This document shows, piece after piece, positions 1-7,533 of a stretch of 11,088 nucleotides of DNA (the first letter of the stretch is position 1; each line of letters starts with the position of its first letter). The DNA is taken from contig CADCPU010000364.1 in NCBI GenBank assembly GCA_902803365.1, positions 1 to 11,088 on the forward strand, written 5' to 3'. The stretch is from Oscillospiraceae bacterium (GTDB lineage: Bacteria; Bacillota_A; Clostridia; Saccharofermentanales; Saccharofermentanaceae). The position numbers were made by a program, and so were the translations under genes. Below the pieces are notes generated by a model. The model worked only from the letters and a program-made list of their open reading frames with translations, ran no database searches and was not told where the DNA came from.

Positions 1-977
1 ACGCTCTTAAATCGGACTTCAAGTCCTTTGTATGCCAGGTCGGTCAGGTATGCTGCATTGTTTTCGAAGCCTTCGGGAACATCAAATTCAGGAAGGTGTA
101 TCGTATCAAAATCGTACTGGACATTACACATCCTTGCGATCTTTGCAGTGTTCTCGATAGCCGCAGGAAGCGCATCAAAGAACCTGCGCATCTCAGTCTC
201 CGACTTGACATAAAAGTCATCGACAGTCATACGCATCCTGTCCTTGTCAGACTGCTTGGCGCCCGTCTGCATACAAAGAAGGACATCATGTACCTCTGAG
301 TCTTCTTTCTTCAGGTAATGACAGTCATTTGTCGCAACAAGAGGGATGTCGAGCCCCTCGGAAAGCTTGATGAGAGCGCTGTTGACGATAGCCTGTTCTC
401 TCATAGTATTGCTCTGTATCTCAAAATAGTAGTTATCCGGTCCGAACAGTCTCTTATACCAAAGAGCACTCTCCCTTGCAGTATCAAGATCATCATTAAG
501 GATACATTGAGCGATCTCGCCTGCTATACAACCCGAAAGGCAGATAAGTCCTTCGTGGTACTTCTCAAGAAGTTCCTTATCGATCCTCGGCTTGCGGTAG
601 AAGCCCTCCAGGAATCCGGCGGAACAGAGCCTGTTAAGATTCTTAAGACCTTCATTGTCCTTGGCCAAAAGTATCAGGTGGTTATATGCACGCTCGTTGG
701 GCGAATAAGTCCTGTTAAACCTGCTGTCGGGCGCAACGTAGACCTCGCATCCGATGATCGGATGAAGTCCCTTGTCCTTCATCTTCTTATAGAAATCAAC
801 AACGCCGTACATGACGCCGTGATCCGTAATGGCGCACGCCGTCATACCCATGTCTGCCAATCTGTCAGGCAATTCCTTAAGTCTTATCGCTCCATCGAGG
901 AGACTGTACTCCGTATGGAGATGAAGGTGGACAAAACCTTCAACTTTAGATACCGTATCGGCGTTATAGTCACCCAT
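1..977 (-). CDS. dnaE: DNA polymerase III subunit alpha (DnaE), N-terminal part, runs off window
   Basis: Catalytic DNA polymerase of the C family, acting at the replication fork; in Bacillota that also carry PolC, DnaE is the partner that extends primers. Only the first 325 residues are present. They cover the PHP domain: HLHLH at residues 17-21 in the DnaE-typical FVHLHLHTEYSLLDG, TDHG at 51-54, GCEVY at 76-80, LSGC at 147-150 and TNDCHYL at 216-222. These putative metal ligands look intact, unlike the degenerate set in E. coli DnaE. The polymerase palm, fingers and OB fold lie beyond the left edge. The ATG at 977 is preceded by GGAG about 7 nt upstream, overlapping the end of uvrB. The gap to the uvrB stop is 12 nt, so the two are almost certainly co-transcribed. 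DnaE rather than PolC is clear, because the PHP domain is N-terminal and uninterrupted by an exonuclease domain. Confidence 0.95.
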   Translation of the reverse strand, partial: MGDYNADTVSKVEGFVHLHLHTEYSLLDGAIRLKELPDRLADMGMTACAITDHGVMYGVVDFYKKMKDKGLHPIIGCEVYVAPDSRFNRTYSPNERAYNHLILLAKDNEGLKNLNRLCSAGFLEGFYRKPRIDKELLEKYHEGLICLSGCIAGEIAQCILNDDLDTARESALWYKRLFGPDNYYFEIQSNTMREQAIVNSALIKLSEGLDIPLVATNDCHYLKKEDSEVHDVLLCMQTGAKQSDKDRMRMTVDDFYVKSETEMRRFFDALPAAIENTAKIARMCNVQYDFDTIHLPEFDVPEGFENNAAYLTDLAYKGLEVRFKS

Positions 978-989
978 AATTCTGCTCCG

Positions 990-2999
990 TTATTTACCCG
1001 ACGGCTTAAGTTCACCCTTGATCTTGATGAGTGCATCGCGAAGCTCTGCTGCTCTCTCGAAGTCAAGTTCCTTGGCAGCCTTGAGCATCTCTTTCTCAAG
1101 TCTGGCAACGACCTTCTCCTTATCACCGTCACTAAGTTCCTTAGTTCCGTTCTTGACGATCTTCTTGACCTCTTCGGATGCCTTGTCATCTTTCTTACCA
1201 TCGTCACCCGTAAAGTCAAATACGTCCCTGATCTCTTTCTTGATGGTCTTAGGAACAATGCCGTGTTCCTTGTTGTAAGCCATCTGTATCTCGCGTCTTC
1301 TGTTTGTCTCCGATACCGCATTCATGATCGAATCCGTCATCTCATCAGCATAGAGGACAACGCGTCCTTCGCTGTTTCTCGCGCATCGTCCGATGATCTG
1401 GATAAGCGATCTTGTAGATCTTAAGAATCCTTCCTTATCCGCATCGAGGATCATCAACAGTGACACCTCCGGAAGGTCGATTCCTTCCCTCAGGAGATTG
1501 ATTCCGACTATGACATCGATCTGCCCCGTACGAAGCTGCTTTAATATCTCCATACGTTCAACAGTGTCGATATCCGAATGCAGGTATGTAACCTTGATAT
1601 TCTCGTTCTGAAGGAAAGCCGTAAGGTCTTCCGCCATCTTCTTTGTCAATGTCATGATAAGGCTCTTGTCGCCCTTGGCGATATTCTCGCGAAGGCGCAT
1701 GAGGATATCCTCGATCTGACCCTCGACCGGATGGATGTGTATCTCAGGCTCGAGAAGTCCGGTCGGCCTAATGATCTGCTCGACTACCTGAGTGCTGTGC
1801 TTCTGCTCATAATCGGCAGGCGTAGCAGATACGAATACGGTAAGTCCCATACGCTCCTCAAACTCCTCAAACTTGAGCGGCCTGTTATCGTAAGCCGACG
1901 GAAGCCTGAAGCCGTACTGAACGAGCATATCCTTACGAGCACGATCTCCGTTATACATTGCTCCTACCTGAGGCACCGTAACATGCGACTCATCGATGAG
2001 GAGCAGATAATCATCCGGAAAGAAGTCCATGAGCGTACAAGGTGCCTCTCCCGGCTTTCGCCCCGATATATGTCTCGAATAGTTCTCGATGCCCTTGCAG
2101 AATCCGGTCTCGTTCATCATGTCGATATCATATCTGGTCCTCTGTTCGAGCCTGTAAGCCTCAACAAGTTTACCGTCGTCACGAAGTTCCTTGACACGTT
2201 CTTCAAGTTCTTCTTCGATCGTAACAAGAGCCCTCTTGAGCTTATTCCTGCCTGTCGCATAATGCGATGCCGGGAAGATCTCGACAAAGTTCTTGGTCCA
2301 CAATACCTTGCCCGACACATGATGTACGAATGAGATCTTCTCGATCTCGTCTCCGAAAAAGCTGATCCTCGTGACCGCTTCTTCAGAATCAGGAGTAAAG
2401 ATATCGAGAACATCACCTCTTACCCTGAACGTACCTCTCAGAAGATCGATGTCGTTCCTGTCATACTGGATGTTGATGAGCATTGCCATGACTTCTTCCC
2501 TGCTTATCTCCATACCGACTCGGAGCATGATCATCAAGGACTGATAATCTTCCTTGTCACCGATACCGTAGATACAGGAAACGGAAGCAACAACGATAAC
2601 ATCATCACGCGTCAAAAGAGACCTCGTCGCGCAGTGCCTCATTCGATCTATCTCATCGTTGATGGCACTGTCCTTCTCGATATATGTATCCGAAGCAGCG
2701 ATATATGCTTCAGGCTGATAGTAATCATAGTATGAGACAAAATACTCAACTGCATTATCAGGAAACAATTCCTTAAACTCACTGTAGAGCTGACCTGCCA
2801 AAGTCTTATTGTGTGCAAGGACAAGTGTCGGACGGTTAACTCGCTCGATTATGTTGGCCATGGTAAAAGTCTTACCCGAACCCGTAACTCCCATTAAGAC
2901 CTGACCCTTATCCTTACGAAGGATACCCTCGGTCAGTTTATCTATTGCCTGAGGCTGATCGCCAGTAGGCTTGTAATCCGATACTATCTTAAAATCCAT
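990..2999 (-). CDS. uvrB: Excinuclease ABC subunit B (UvrB)
   Basis: Damage-verifying, ATP-dependent subunit of cytoplasmic nucleotide excision repair; it takes damaged DNA from UvrA and recruits UvrC. From the ATG at 2999 it has 669 residues, normal for UvrB. Visible: Walker A GVTGSGKT at 37-44, the Tyr-rich beta-hairpin region at about 90-115 ([10 protein letters not shown]), motif II DESH at 336-339, motif [11 protein letters not shown] at 533-541, and a C-terminal UVR/UvrC-binding helix pair at about 629-664 ([12 protein letters not shown]). Motif VI has Cys where Ala is usual (GRAARN), a mild variant. The reading frame stays open 28 codons further up to 3083, but [16 protein letters not shown] is the family N-terminus, and the upstream codons cover the promoter, so 2999 is preferred. 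The Shine-Dalgarno is modest (GGCGGAAG). dnaE follows 12 nt after the stop. Confidence 0.97.
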   Translation of the reverse strand: MDFKIVSDYKPTGDQPQAIDKLTEGILRKDKGQVLMGVTGSGKTFTMANIIERVNRPTLVLAHNKTLAGQLYSEFKELFPDNAVEYFVSYYDYYQPEAYIAASDTYIEKDSAINDEIDRMRHCATRSLLTRDDVIVVASVSCIYGIGDKEDYQSLMIMLRVGMEISREEVMAMLINIQYDRNDIDLLRGTFRVRGDVLDIFTPDSEEAVTRISFFGDEIEKISFVHHVSGKVLWTKNFVEIFPASHYATGRNKLKRALVTIEEELEERVKELRDDGKLVEAYRLEQRTRYDIDMMNETGFCKGIENYSRHISGRKPGEAPCTLMDFFPDDYLLLIDESHVTVPQVGAMYNGDRARKDMLVQYGFRLPSAYDNRPLKFEEFEERMGLTVFVSATPADYEQKHSTQVVEQIIRPTGLLEPEIHIHPVEGQIEDILMRLRENIAKGDKSLIMTLTKKMAEDLTAFLQNENIKVTYLHSDIDTVERMEILKQLRTGQIDVIVGINLLREGIDLPEVSLLMILDADKEGFLRSTRSLIQIIGRCARNSEGRVVLYADEMTDSIMNAVSETNRRREIQMAYNKEHGIVPKTIKKEIRDVFDFTGDDGKKDDKASEEVKKIVKNGTKELSDGDKEKVVARLEKEMLKAAKELDFERAAELRDALIKIKGELKPSGK

Positions 3000-3033
3000 A
3001 CACGCTACTTCCGCCTGATGTTCTTTTGTATAT

Positions 3034-3062
3034 ATTATACTACACGCGCGATAAAAAGAAAA
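3034..3062 (-). promoter_or_regulatory. Candidate sigma-A promoter of uvrB-dnaE
   Basis: On the minus strand a perfect TATAAT (3039-3034) lies 17 bp from a weak TTTTCT -35 (3062-3057). Transcription would start near 3027, giving a leader of about 28 nt before the uvrB ATG. The -10 match is strong and the -35 poor. Confidence 0.6.
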
Positions 3063-3070
3063 TATGTTCG
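3057..3070 (-). promoter_or_regulatory. Possible LexA (SOS) operator, imperfect
   Basis: The minus strand reads CGAACATATTTTCT. The Gram-positive SOS box consensus is CGAAC-N4-GTTCG, so the first half-site is perfect and the second matches 3 of 5. It overlaps the -35 of the uvrB promoter, the expected place for a repressor site, and uvrB is a classic SOS gene. With only 8 of 10 conserved positions in AT-rich DNA, a chance match remains possible. Confidence 0.4.
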
Positions 3071-3179
3071 TTTGTTTATTCAAGCAGTGTCACATTTTAT
3101 ACTTTTTTTGCAGATTCCTTTACCTTTCCTTTAACAATGAGTGTTAGTATCATCTCAGAACAGGAAAGGAGATACGATC

Positions 3180-4181
3180 ATGAAAAACAAGATCGAATTT
3201 AACAGAGAGATATACGAAGCAAATTTCAAGGTAGCAAAGAAAGCTTTCGTATTAAACACGGGACTTGAAGCATCAGCATGTGCATCTGCTTTTATCGGTG
3301 ATAATGAGCCGATCACGGAAGAAGCACTCAAGGCTGCAAAGAAGATCCTCAATCGCAAGACATCCCTGGTGTCCACACTTGGCAGAGGAAACGCAAGACA
3401 GGTAGTTACGGCTACTCTTGCAAGATCCGAAGATCCGGAATATGCAATGGAGCAGATCAAGAAGATCCACAAGGGTCTCGACAAGAAGTTCCTTAATTCG
3501 GATTATCTCGTACTTGCAGCAGTAATCATCTACAACTCCTGCAAGCCTTCAGAATATGACCACTTCATCGAGAGGACAAGAGAGATCTATAAGCTCCTTC
3601 GCAAGGATCATCCGCTCATCACAGGCAGAGAGGACATCGCAAATTGCGCTATCATGGCTCTTACAGATATTGATGTCAACACGATCACTTCCGAGTGCGA
3701 AAACGATTTCACCGCCCTCAAGAAGAAGTTCATCGGAAGCAACAAAGTACAGTACATGGCATGCATGACAAGCCTCTTTAATGATGATCCTGCAACAAAG
3801 GCAGATAAGACACGTCTTACCTGGGAAATGCTCAAGAAAGAAGGCGTCCGCTTTGACTCCGATGCATTTGCAGTAGTTCCGCTCATCGCTCTTTATGTTG
3901 AAGACAGCGAAAAGAAGGATGTCATCAAGATGATCAAGAAGACAAGTGATGACTTAAAGCAGGTCAGAGGTCTCGGCCCTCTTGGCGCAGGTAAGAGGAT
4001 CAGAAATCTCATCGCAACCGCACTGGTCATCGATGCTTATAAGGATTCTGCAAAGCGCTCGACAACTGTCACGGTAGGTGCCGTAACTGCAGCTATCATC
4101 AATGCTATCATCGCAGCAGAGATCGCAGCGATCGTTGCAGCATCCGCAGCAGCTTCAAGTGCAGCTGCATCATCATCCTGA
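3180..4181 (+). CDS. DUF4003 family protein with Ala/Ser-rich hydrophobic tail
   Basis: Protein of unknown function, 333 residues, assigned to DUF4003 from the overall pattern: an all-helical body, a REIYKLLRKDHPLITGREDIANCAIMAL-like region around residues 130-165 (shown here in part: HPLITGREDIA), then VRFDSDAFAVVPLIALYV and a closing GAGKRIRNLIATALVIDAY block. Residues from about 296 to the end form a hydrophobic Ala/Ile segment (VTAAIINAIIAAEIAAIVAA) followed by an Ala/Ser run ending in SSS; it could be a membrane-associating helix or a flexible tail. The start is the ATG at 3180, with AGGAAAGGAG 8 nt upstream; an in-frame ATG at 3141 lacks such a site. The gene stands alone, divergent from uvrB by 180 nt. 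I see no convincing -35/-10; TGTTAGTAT at 3142-3150 is a weak extended -10. A terminator follows at 4214-4245. Confidence 0.8.
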   Translation: MKNKIEFNREIYEANFKVAKKAFVLNTGLEASACASAFIGDNEPITEEALKAAKKILNRKTSLVSTLGRGNARQVVTATLARSEDPEYAMEQIKKIHKGLDKKFLNSDYLVLAAVIIYNSCKPSEYDHFIERTREIYKLLRKDHPLITGREDIANCAIMALTDIDVNTITSECENDFTALKKKFIGSNKVQYMACMTSLFNDDPATKADKTRLTWEMLKKEGVRFDSDAFAVVPLIALYVEDSEKKDVIKMIKKTSDDLKQVRGLGPLGAGKRIRNLIATALVIDAYKDSAKRSTTVTVGAVTAAIINAIIAAEIAAIVAASAAASSAAASSS

Positions 4182-4193
4182 TCTTAAGATCAG
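4178..4193. repeat. Perfect 16-bp palindrome over the DUF4003 stop codon
   Basis: CTGATCTTAAGATCAG is fully self-complementary and includes the TGA stop (4179-4181). As RNA it could form only a short hairpin with a few unpaired central bases. It has no T-tract, so it is not itself a terminator. A protein-binding or mRNA 3'-end role is speculative. Confidence 0.5.
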
Positions 4194-4213
4194 TTCCTGA
4201 TAATCACATATAC

Positions 4214-4245
4214 AAAAGTCGGCCTCGGAAGAAGCCGACTTTTTT
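4214..4245 (+). terminator. Rho-independent terminator of the DUF4003 gene, probably bidirectional
   Basis: GTCGGC (4218-4223) pairs with GCCGAC (4234-4239). The stem extends by two pairs across a C-A mismatch to a GGAA tetraloop, is flanked by AAAA upstream, and is followed by six T. Read on the minus strand, the AAAA becomes a TTTT tail, so it could also stop transcripts from the convergent membrane-protein remnant at 4257. Confidence 0.9.
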
Positions 4246-4256
4246 GTTATCGCGTT

Positions 4257-4616
4257 TCACGCTTGTTTTCCAACGATCTTATTTATGATCCTCGCGTTGA
4301 TCGGCATAAAGAATCCCGCCACCGGTCCAACCAAGAACATACAGATAACGGTACCTGCTCCTACCTTTCCGCCCAATAGGAAACCGGTTGCAAGAAACAA
4401 AAGATCCACTGCCATTCGAACGATCGCAAACTTCCATTTGGTCTTCTCGCTGATCACAAGTGCAACAAGATCATTAGGCCCTGTTCCCGCTTCCGATTTG
4501 ATAAATGTCGTCATTCCATACGCCAATATTACGCAACCTATTGCACACATCATTATCCTGCCCGCAATACAAACGGAAAGAACCGCCCCGCCACAGAGGC
4601 GGAACGGTCCTTCCAA
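4257..4616 (-). pseudogene. YczE/YitT-type membrane protein, C-terminal half only
   Basis: Remnant of an integral membrane protein of the YczE-like family, whose function is unknown. The 119-codon frame contains the family's C-terminal half: a membrane segment at about 20-40, the loop GTGPNDLVALVISEK at about 45-59, a segment with R67 and an LLFLATGFLLGG helix to about 82, and a last segment through GTVICMFLVGP to about 102. Full-length relatives have roughly 200 residues, so about 80-100 N-terminal residues and their membrane helices are missing. The only start available is a TTG at 4616 with no Shine-Dalgarno; a TAA closes the frame two codons upstream (4620-4622), and the upstream ABC gene ends just 30 nt away. 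The first dozen codons lie inside a strong hairpin and read as non-family sequence (EGPFRLCGG). A short functional protein is possible, but a 5'-deleted gene is more likely. Confidence 0.65.
4575..4614 (-). terminator. Strong hairpin, likely terminator of the ABC transporter operon
   Basis: On the minus strand, GGAAGGACCGTTCCGCC (4614-4598) pairs with GGCGGGGCGGTTCTTTCC (4592-4575) over 17 base pairs including G-U pairs, with one bulged U and a 5-nt TCTGT loop. It lies 33 nt past the permease stop codon. The T-rich part is built into the descending arm (TTCTTTCCGTTTG) rather than being a clean T-run, so termination efficiency is uncertain. It overlaps the 5' end of the YczE remnant. Confidence 0.6.
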
Positions 4617-4646
4617 AGTTTAAAGAAAACATCAGTTTCGTTTGTC

Positions 4647-6236
4647 TTAGATTAATTCTTTACGCTCGATAACGAGTGAAGCGAGGATCCAGGAGATGAT
4701 CAGCATGATCAATAATCCGACGCATGTTCCGTAGAGGAATGTAGCTATGGAAGATCCTGCGATGATGATAGCGATAAGTCCGCCGAGGCAGGAGATACCG
4801 ATAAGGCCCATGATGATGAACTGACGGACAAGGAGCAATGGTGTCTTACCGAGAGTTCCAAGGAGCGTAACGATCGTATTTGATACGAAGAGGCTTATGA
4901 GGTCAATAAAGACTGTCATGATAAATGCTGCAATGCAAGCATGAACGTTCAGTTCAGCTCTGGACATAAATGCGATGACGCCTGCTGCCAAAACACCATT
5001 CAAGAGGATCTCAGGTACGCTGCCGAATACGTTGTACATGAGTTTCTTGCTCATCTTCTCAGGGATCATGTAGAAGTAAGGTCTGTTAAGTTCAAGTACG
5101 GACTTACCGCCTGCAAAAGCCGTGATATCAAAGAGCAACATCATGAAAAGACCTGCGACAAATCCGGAGGAATCACCGTTGACCTTTGTCATGAACACGC
5201 CGTAGCACAATGCGATGACCTTATAAAGAAGGACAGTCTTGTTTACGAAGAAGAGCTTTGAGAAACGTGTATTCTCAAGAAGGTGCTTGTAGAAGAAAAC
5301 GGATGCGCCGCTTCCCTTGTTGAAGCTTGTTGTATCGTCGACCTTGATCTTGGTCGTATCGACTGCCATTTCCTCAACGCCTGCGCTCTTAGCTGCAAGT
5401 CTGTCAGCCATCTTCTGAGCGGATGCGATACCCTTCTCATAGTAATCAAAATCAACGATATTCATGATGATACCGATGATGGCGATAGCTGCAACAGTAA
5501 GGACGATACCGAGGATAAGTGTAACGGCAGAATGTGAATAGATACCGTTAATGATCATCGTAAACCATCCGCCTACAGGGATGACTTTGAGGAATACGCT
5601 GCTGCCGAGTTCAGCAAGGATCTTTGGAGCACCGAGTGAAGAGATGGCGCCGAAGGAACCAGCCTGCTCCTTGAGCTTAAGGAATGTCGTTCCGAGCCAT
5701 ACGAAGTCAAAGGCAAAGAATACGCCGCCGATGAACTTGAGCACCTTCTGCTTTTCGTGAAGCCAAGCGATGAGTACCTGTGAGAGGATATTGCCCAAAG
5801 CGTTGATAAAGAAACCGCAGAAGAGCATAAAGAGCATATCGAGCGAACCGAAGCCGAAAAGTCTCGAGAGAAGAGCAGCCTGGCATGCGATAACGAACAT
5901 GATGTAGAGCGATGACTTGATGCTCGTCGTGATCGGGATGATCAGGTTGAACTTTCTTGTGAACGGACCTGCCATATAGAAGTTAACGTCAGGATTCGTG
6001 TAGAGGAGCTGACCTGATGAAACACCAAGCATTGCAAAGTTGAACATTACAACAGAGATGATGGAGATACCGCCGCTTATGAGAGCTACGTCTCTGGTCG
6101 CAAACGTTTCAGAGCTCATAAATCCGGTAATAAGGACCATCAGGGCGACCATTGCGATCGCCAATATTGTTAATACGACATTGAGTTTCTTTTTGAAGAA
6201 ACAATGCGATGTCTGAAAAAGATAAGCTTTAAGCAT
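4647..6236 (-). CDS. ABC exporter membrane subunit (PF16962-like)
   Basis: Polytopic membrane protein of 529 residues, likely the transmembrane half of an ABC-2-like exporter powered by the ATPase encoded just upstream. About twelve hydrophobic segments are visible: TM1 at about 18-40, TM2 at 50-75, several between 110 and 260, then a cytoplasmic-looking charged loop at about 262-325, and five or six more to the C-terminus. After TM2 comes NPDVNFYMAGPFTRK (about 81-95), which resembles the conserved segment of the 'putative ABC exporter' family. That assignment is from memory of the family pattern, not a search. The ATG at 6236 is preceded by AAAGGATG and lies 14 nt after the ATPase stop. The substrate is unknown; no peptide, bacteriocin or immunity gene is adjacent. 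Confidence 0.75.
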   Translation of the reverse strand: MLKAYLFQTSHCFFKKKLNVVLTILAIAMVALMVLITGFMSSETFATRDVALISGGISIISVVMFNFAMLGVSSGQLLYTNPDVNFYMAGPFTRKFNLIIPITTSIKSSLYIMFVIACQAALLSRLFGFGSLDMLFMLFCGFFINALGNILSQVLIAWLHEKQKVLKFIGGVFFAFDFVWLGTTFLKLKEQAGSFGAISSLGAPKILAELGSSVFLKVIPVGGWFTMIINGIYSHSAVTLILGIVLTVAAIAIIGIIMNIVDFDYYEKGIASAQKMADRLAAKSAGVEEMAVDTTKIKVDDTTSFNKGSGASVFFYKHLLENTRFSKLFFVNKTVLLYKVIALCYGVFMTKVNGDSSGFVAGLFMMLLFDITAFAGGKSVLELNRPYFYMIPEKMSKKLMYNVFGSVPEILLNGVLAAGVIAFMSRAELNVHACIAAFIMTVFIDLISLFVSNTIVTLLGTLGKTPLLLVRQFIIMGLIGISCLGGLIAIIIAGSSIATFLYGTCVGLLIMLIISWILASLVIERKELI

Positions 6237-6250
6237 TTATATCACATCCT

Positions 6251-6979
6251 TTACGCCTGAGCCTGAGCCGGAGCTGCGACAGGCTCACCCTCGGTGATCT
6301 CGAAGAACATCTCCTGGAGGCTCTTCTCGCCTTCTTCAACAATGTGGGTATTACGCTTTGTAGCAACGATCTTACCCTTCTTCATGATATGAGCGACATC
6401 CCAGTAATCTTCTACCGTGTCGATCATGTGTGTGGATATGATAACGGTCTTGCCGGCTGCCTTGAGCTCGCCGAACAAAGCCTTGAGTTCCTTGATAGCA
6501 TGAGGATCAAGACCAACCATAGGCTCGTCGAATATGATGACCTTAGGATCGTGGAGAAGAGCGCAGATGATGGAGACCTTCTGCTGCATACCTTTTGAAA
6601 GTTCCTTGCCGAGTTTCTTTGTCTTGTCTGCAAGTTCGAATCTCTCGAGGTAGTAATCAAGCTTACCGTCATCGGTAACCTTATAAGCTCTTCTGATGAA
6701 ATCGAAATGTTCCTGAACTGTCAAAAGATCATAGAGTGCCGGGATCTCAGGTACAAACCCGAGGAGTTTTTTTGCCTCGATGCTCTTGTTGTTAAAACCG
6801 TCGATCTCAATAGTACCCGAATATCTCAAAAGTCCTGCAACAGACTTGATAATAGTGGATTTACCCGCACCGTTCGGTCCGAGGAGAATTCCTATCTCTC
6901 CGTCATTTACCTGGAAAGAAAGGTCATCATTAGCCATGAACTTTCCGTATTTCTTTGTAACGTGATCTACAATCAACAT
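6251..6979 (-). CDS. ABC transporter ATP-binding protein
   Basis: Cytoplasmic ATPase subunit of 242 residues, hydrolysing ATP to drive the membrane subunit encoded 14 nt downstream. Walker A GPNGAGKS at 34-41, signature LSKGM at 127-131, Walker B VIIFDE at 147-152, D-loop GLDP at 156-159 and the switch histidine in STH (H183) are all present. At the Q-loop the sequence reads GFVPEIPALYDLLT, with Glu in place of Gln, as in many ABC-2-type drug/antibiotic exporter ATPases (the CcmA/YtrB-like group). The C-terminus carries a short Ala/Gln/Pro tail (PVAAPAQAQA). The ATG at 6979 has a strong AAAGGAGG site 9 nt upstream. A weak promoter and repeated GATTGT motifs lie in the 87-nt gap to dtd, so the pair is probably its own transcription unit. 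Confidence 0.95.
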   Translation of the reverse strand: MLIVDHVTKKYGKFMANDDLSFQVNDGEIGILLGPNGAGKSTIIKSVAGLLRYSGTIEIDGFNNKSIEAKKLLGFVPEIPALYDLLTVQEHFDFIRRAYKVTDDGKLDYYLERFELADKTKKLGKELSKGMQQKVSIICALLHDPKVIIFDEPMVGLDPHAIKELKALFGELKAAGKTVIISTHMIDTVEDYWDVAHIMKKGKIVATKRNTHIVEEGEKSLQEMFFEITEGEPVAAPAQAQA

Positions 6980-7009
6980 ATATATGATCCTCCTTTAAAC
7001 TTATGAGGA

Positions 7010-7056
7010 GATTGTAATGTTGATTGTTTAATACAACGTCTATAAATGTTTAAGAA
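7010..7056 (-). promoter_or_regulatory. Candidate promoter and operator of the ABC operon
   Basis: On the minus strand TTCTTA (7056-7051) and TATTAA (7033-7028) are 17 bp apart, predicting a start near 7021. GATTGT occurs on the plus strand at 7010-7015 and 7022-7027, 12 bp apart and flanking that start. The second copy is part of a TTGTTTAATACAA inverted repeat (7024-7036) covering the -10. The promoter matches are weak, but the repeat placement suits a repressor. Confidence 0.35.
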
Positions 7057-7066
7057 AGGTTAAAGA

Positions 7067-7522
7067 TTATCTTTTAACGATCTCATCGGAATCAAGGAGC
7101 ACCGTAAAAGGCCCGTCGTTAAGAAGATCGACCTTCATATCTGCACCGAAGATACCGTGCTCAGGCTTATATCCGAGAATCTCGAGCTTCTTTAATATAT
7201 ATTCATATAGAGCTTCTGCCATCTCGGGCCTTGCCGCTCTGATAAACGAAGGTCTGTTACCGTGACTTGCATCTGCATACAAGGTAAACTGCGATATCAC
7301 AAGGAGACTTCCTCCGACATCAGCAAGAGATCTGTTGATCTTATCTTCATCATCGCGGAAGATGCGGAGCTTAACGAGTTTATCGCACAGCTTGTCCGCG
7401 ATCTCTTCGTTATCATCATCACGGATGCCTACAAGCACCAGAAAACCCGCATCGATCTTGCCTGTTACATTACCGTCAACGGTAACGCTCGCATGTCTGA
7501 CTCGCTGTACCAAAAACCTCAT
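7067..7522 (-). CDS. dtd: D-aminoacyl-tRNA deacylase
   Basis: Cytoplasmic proofreading enzyme that hydrolyses D-amino acids (and mischarged glycine) from tRNA. It has 151 residues, full length for the family. The N-terminus MRFLVQRVRHASVTVDG is typical, SQFTLYAD at 77-84 is the conserved motif, and LNDGPFTVLLDS near the C-terminus holds the Gly-Pro motif at 137-138, which contacts the substrate from the partner subunit; Phe at 139 replaces the more frequent Val. The ATG at 7522 has AGAGGTG about 7 nt upstream, within the 11-nt gap after the lipoprotein stop, so it is the third gene of the phosphoesterase-lipoprotein-dtd operon. No clear terminator follows: an AT-rich hairpin over the stop (7059-7078) lacks a T-run. 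Confidence 0.95.
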   Translation of the reverse strand: MRFLVQRVRHASVTVDGNVTGKIDAGFLVLVGIRDDDNEEIADKLCDKLVKLRIFRDDEDKINRSLADVGGSLLVISQFTLYADASHGNRPSFIRAARPEMAEALYEYILKKLEILGYKPEHGIFGADMKVDLLNDGPFTVLLDSDEIVKR

Positions 7523-7533
7523 ATCACACCTCT

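Noticed and set aside
318..1424. Plus-strand open frame of 368 codons
   Set aside because: It is antisense to two certain genes, dnaE and uvrB, spans their junction and resembles no family; it is a by-product of codon usage.
1578..2333. Plus-strand open frame of 251 codons
   Set aside because: Antisense shadow within uvrB, with no family resemblance.
3000..3083. 28-codon N-terminal extension of uvrB
   Set aside because: It covers the TATAAT promoter and precedes the family-typical MDFK start.
7059..7078. AT-rich hairpin over the dtd stop as a terminator
   Set aside because: The stem is nearly all A-T with a 3-nt loop and a bulge, and no T-run follows.
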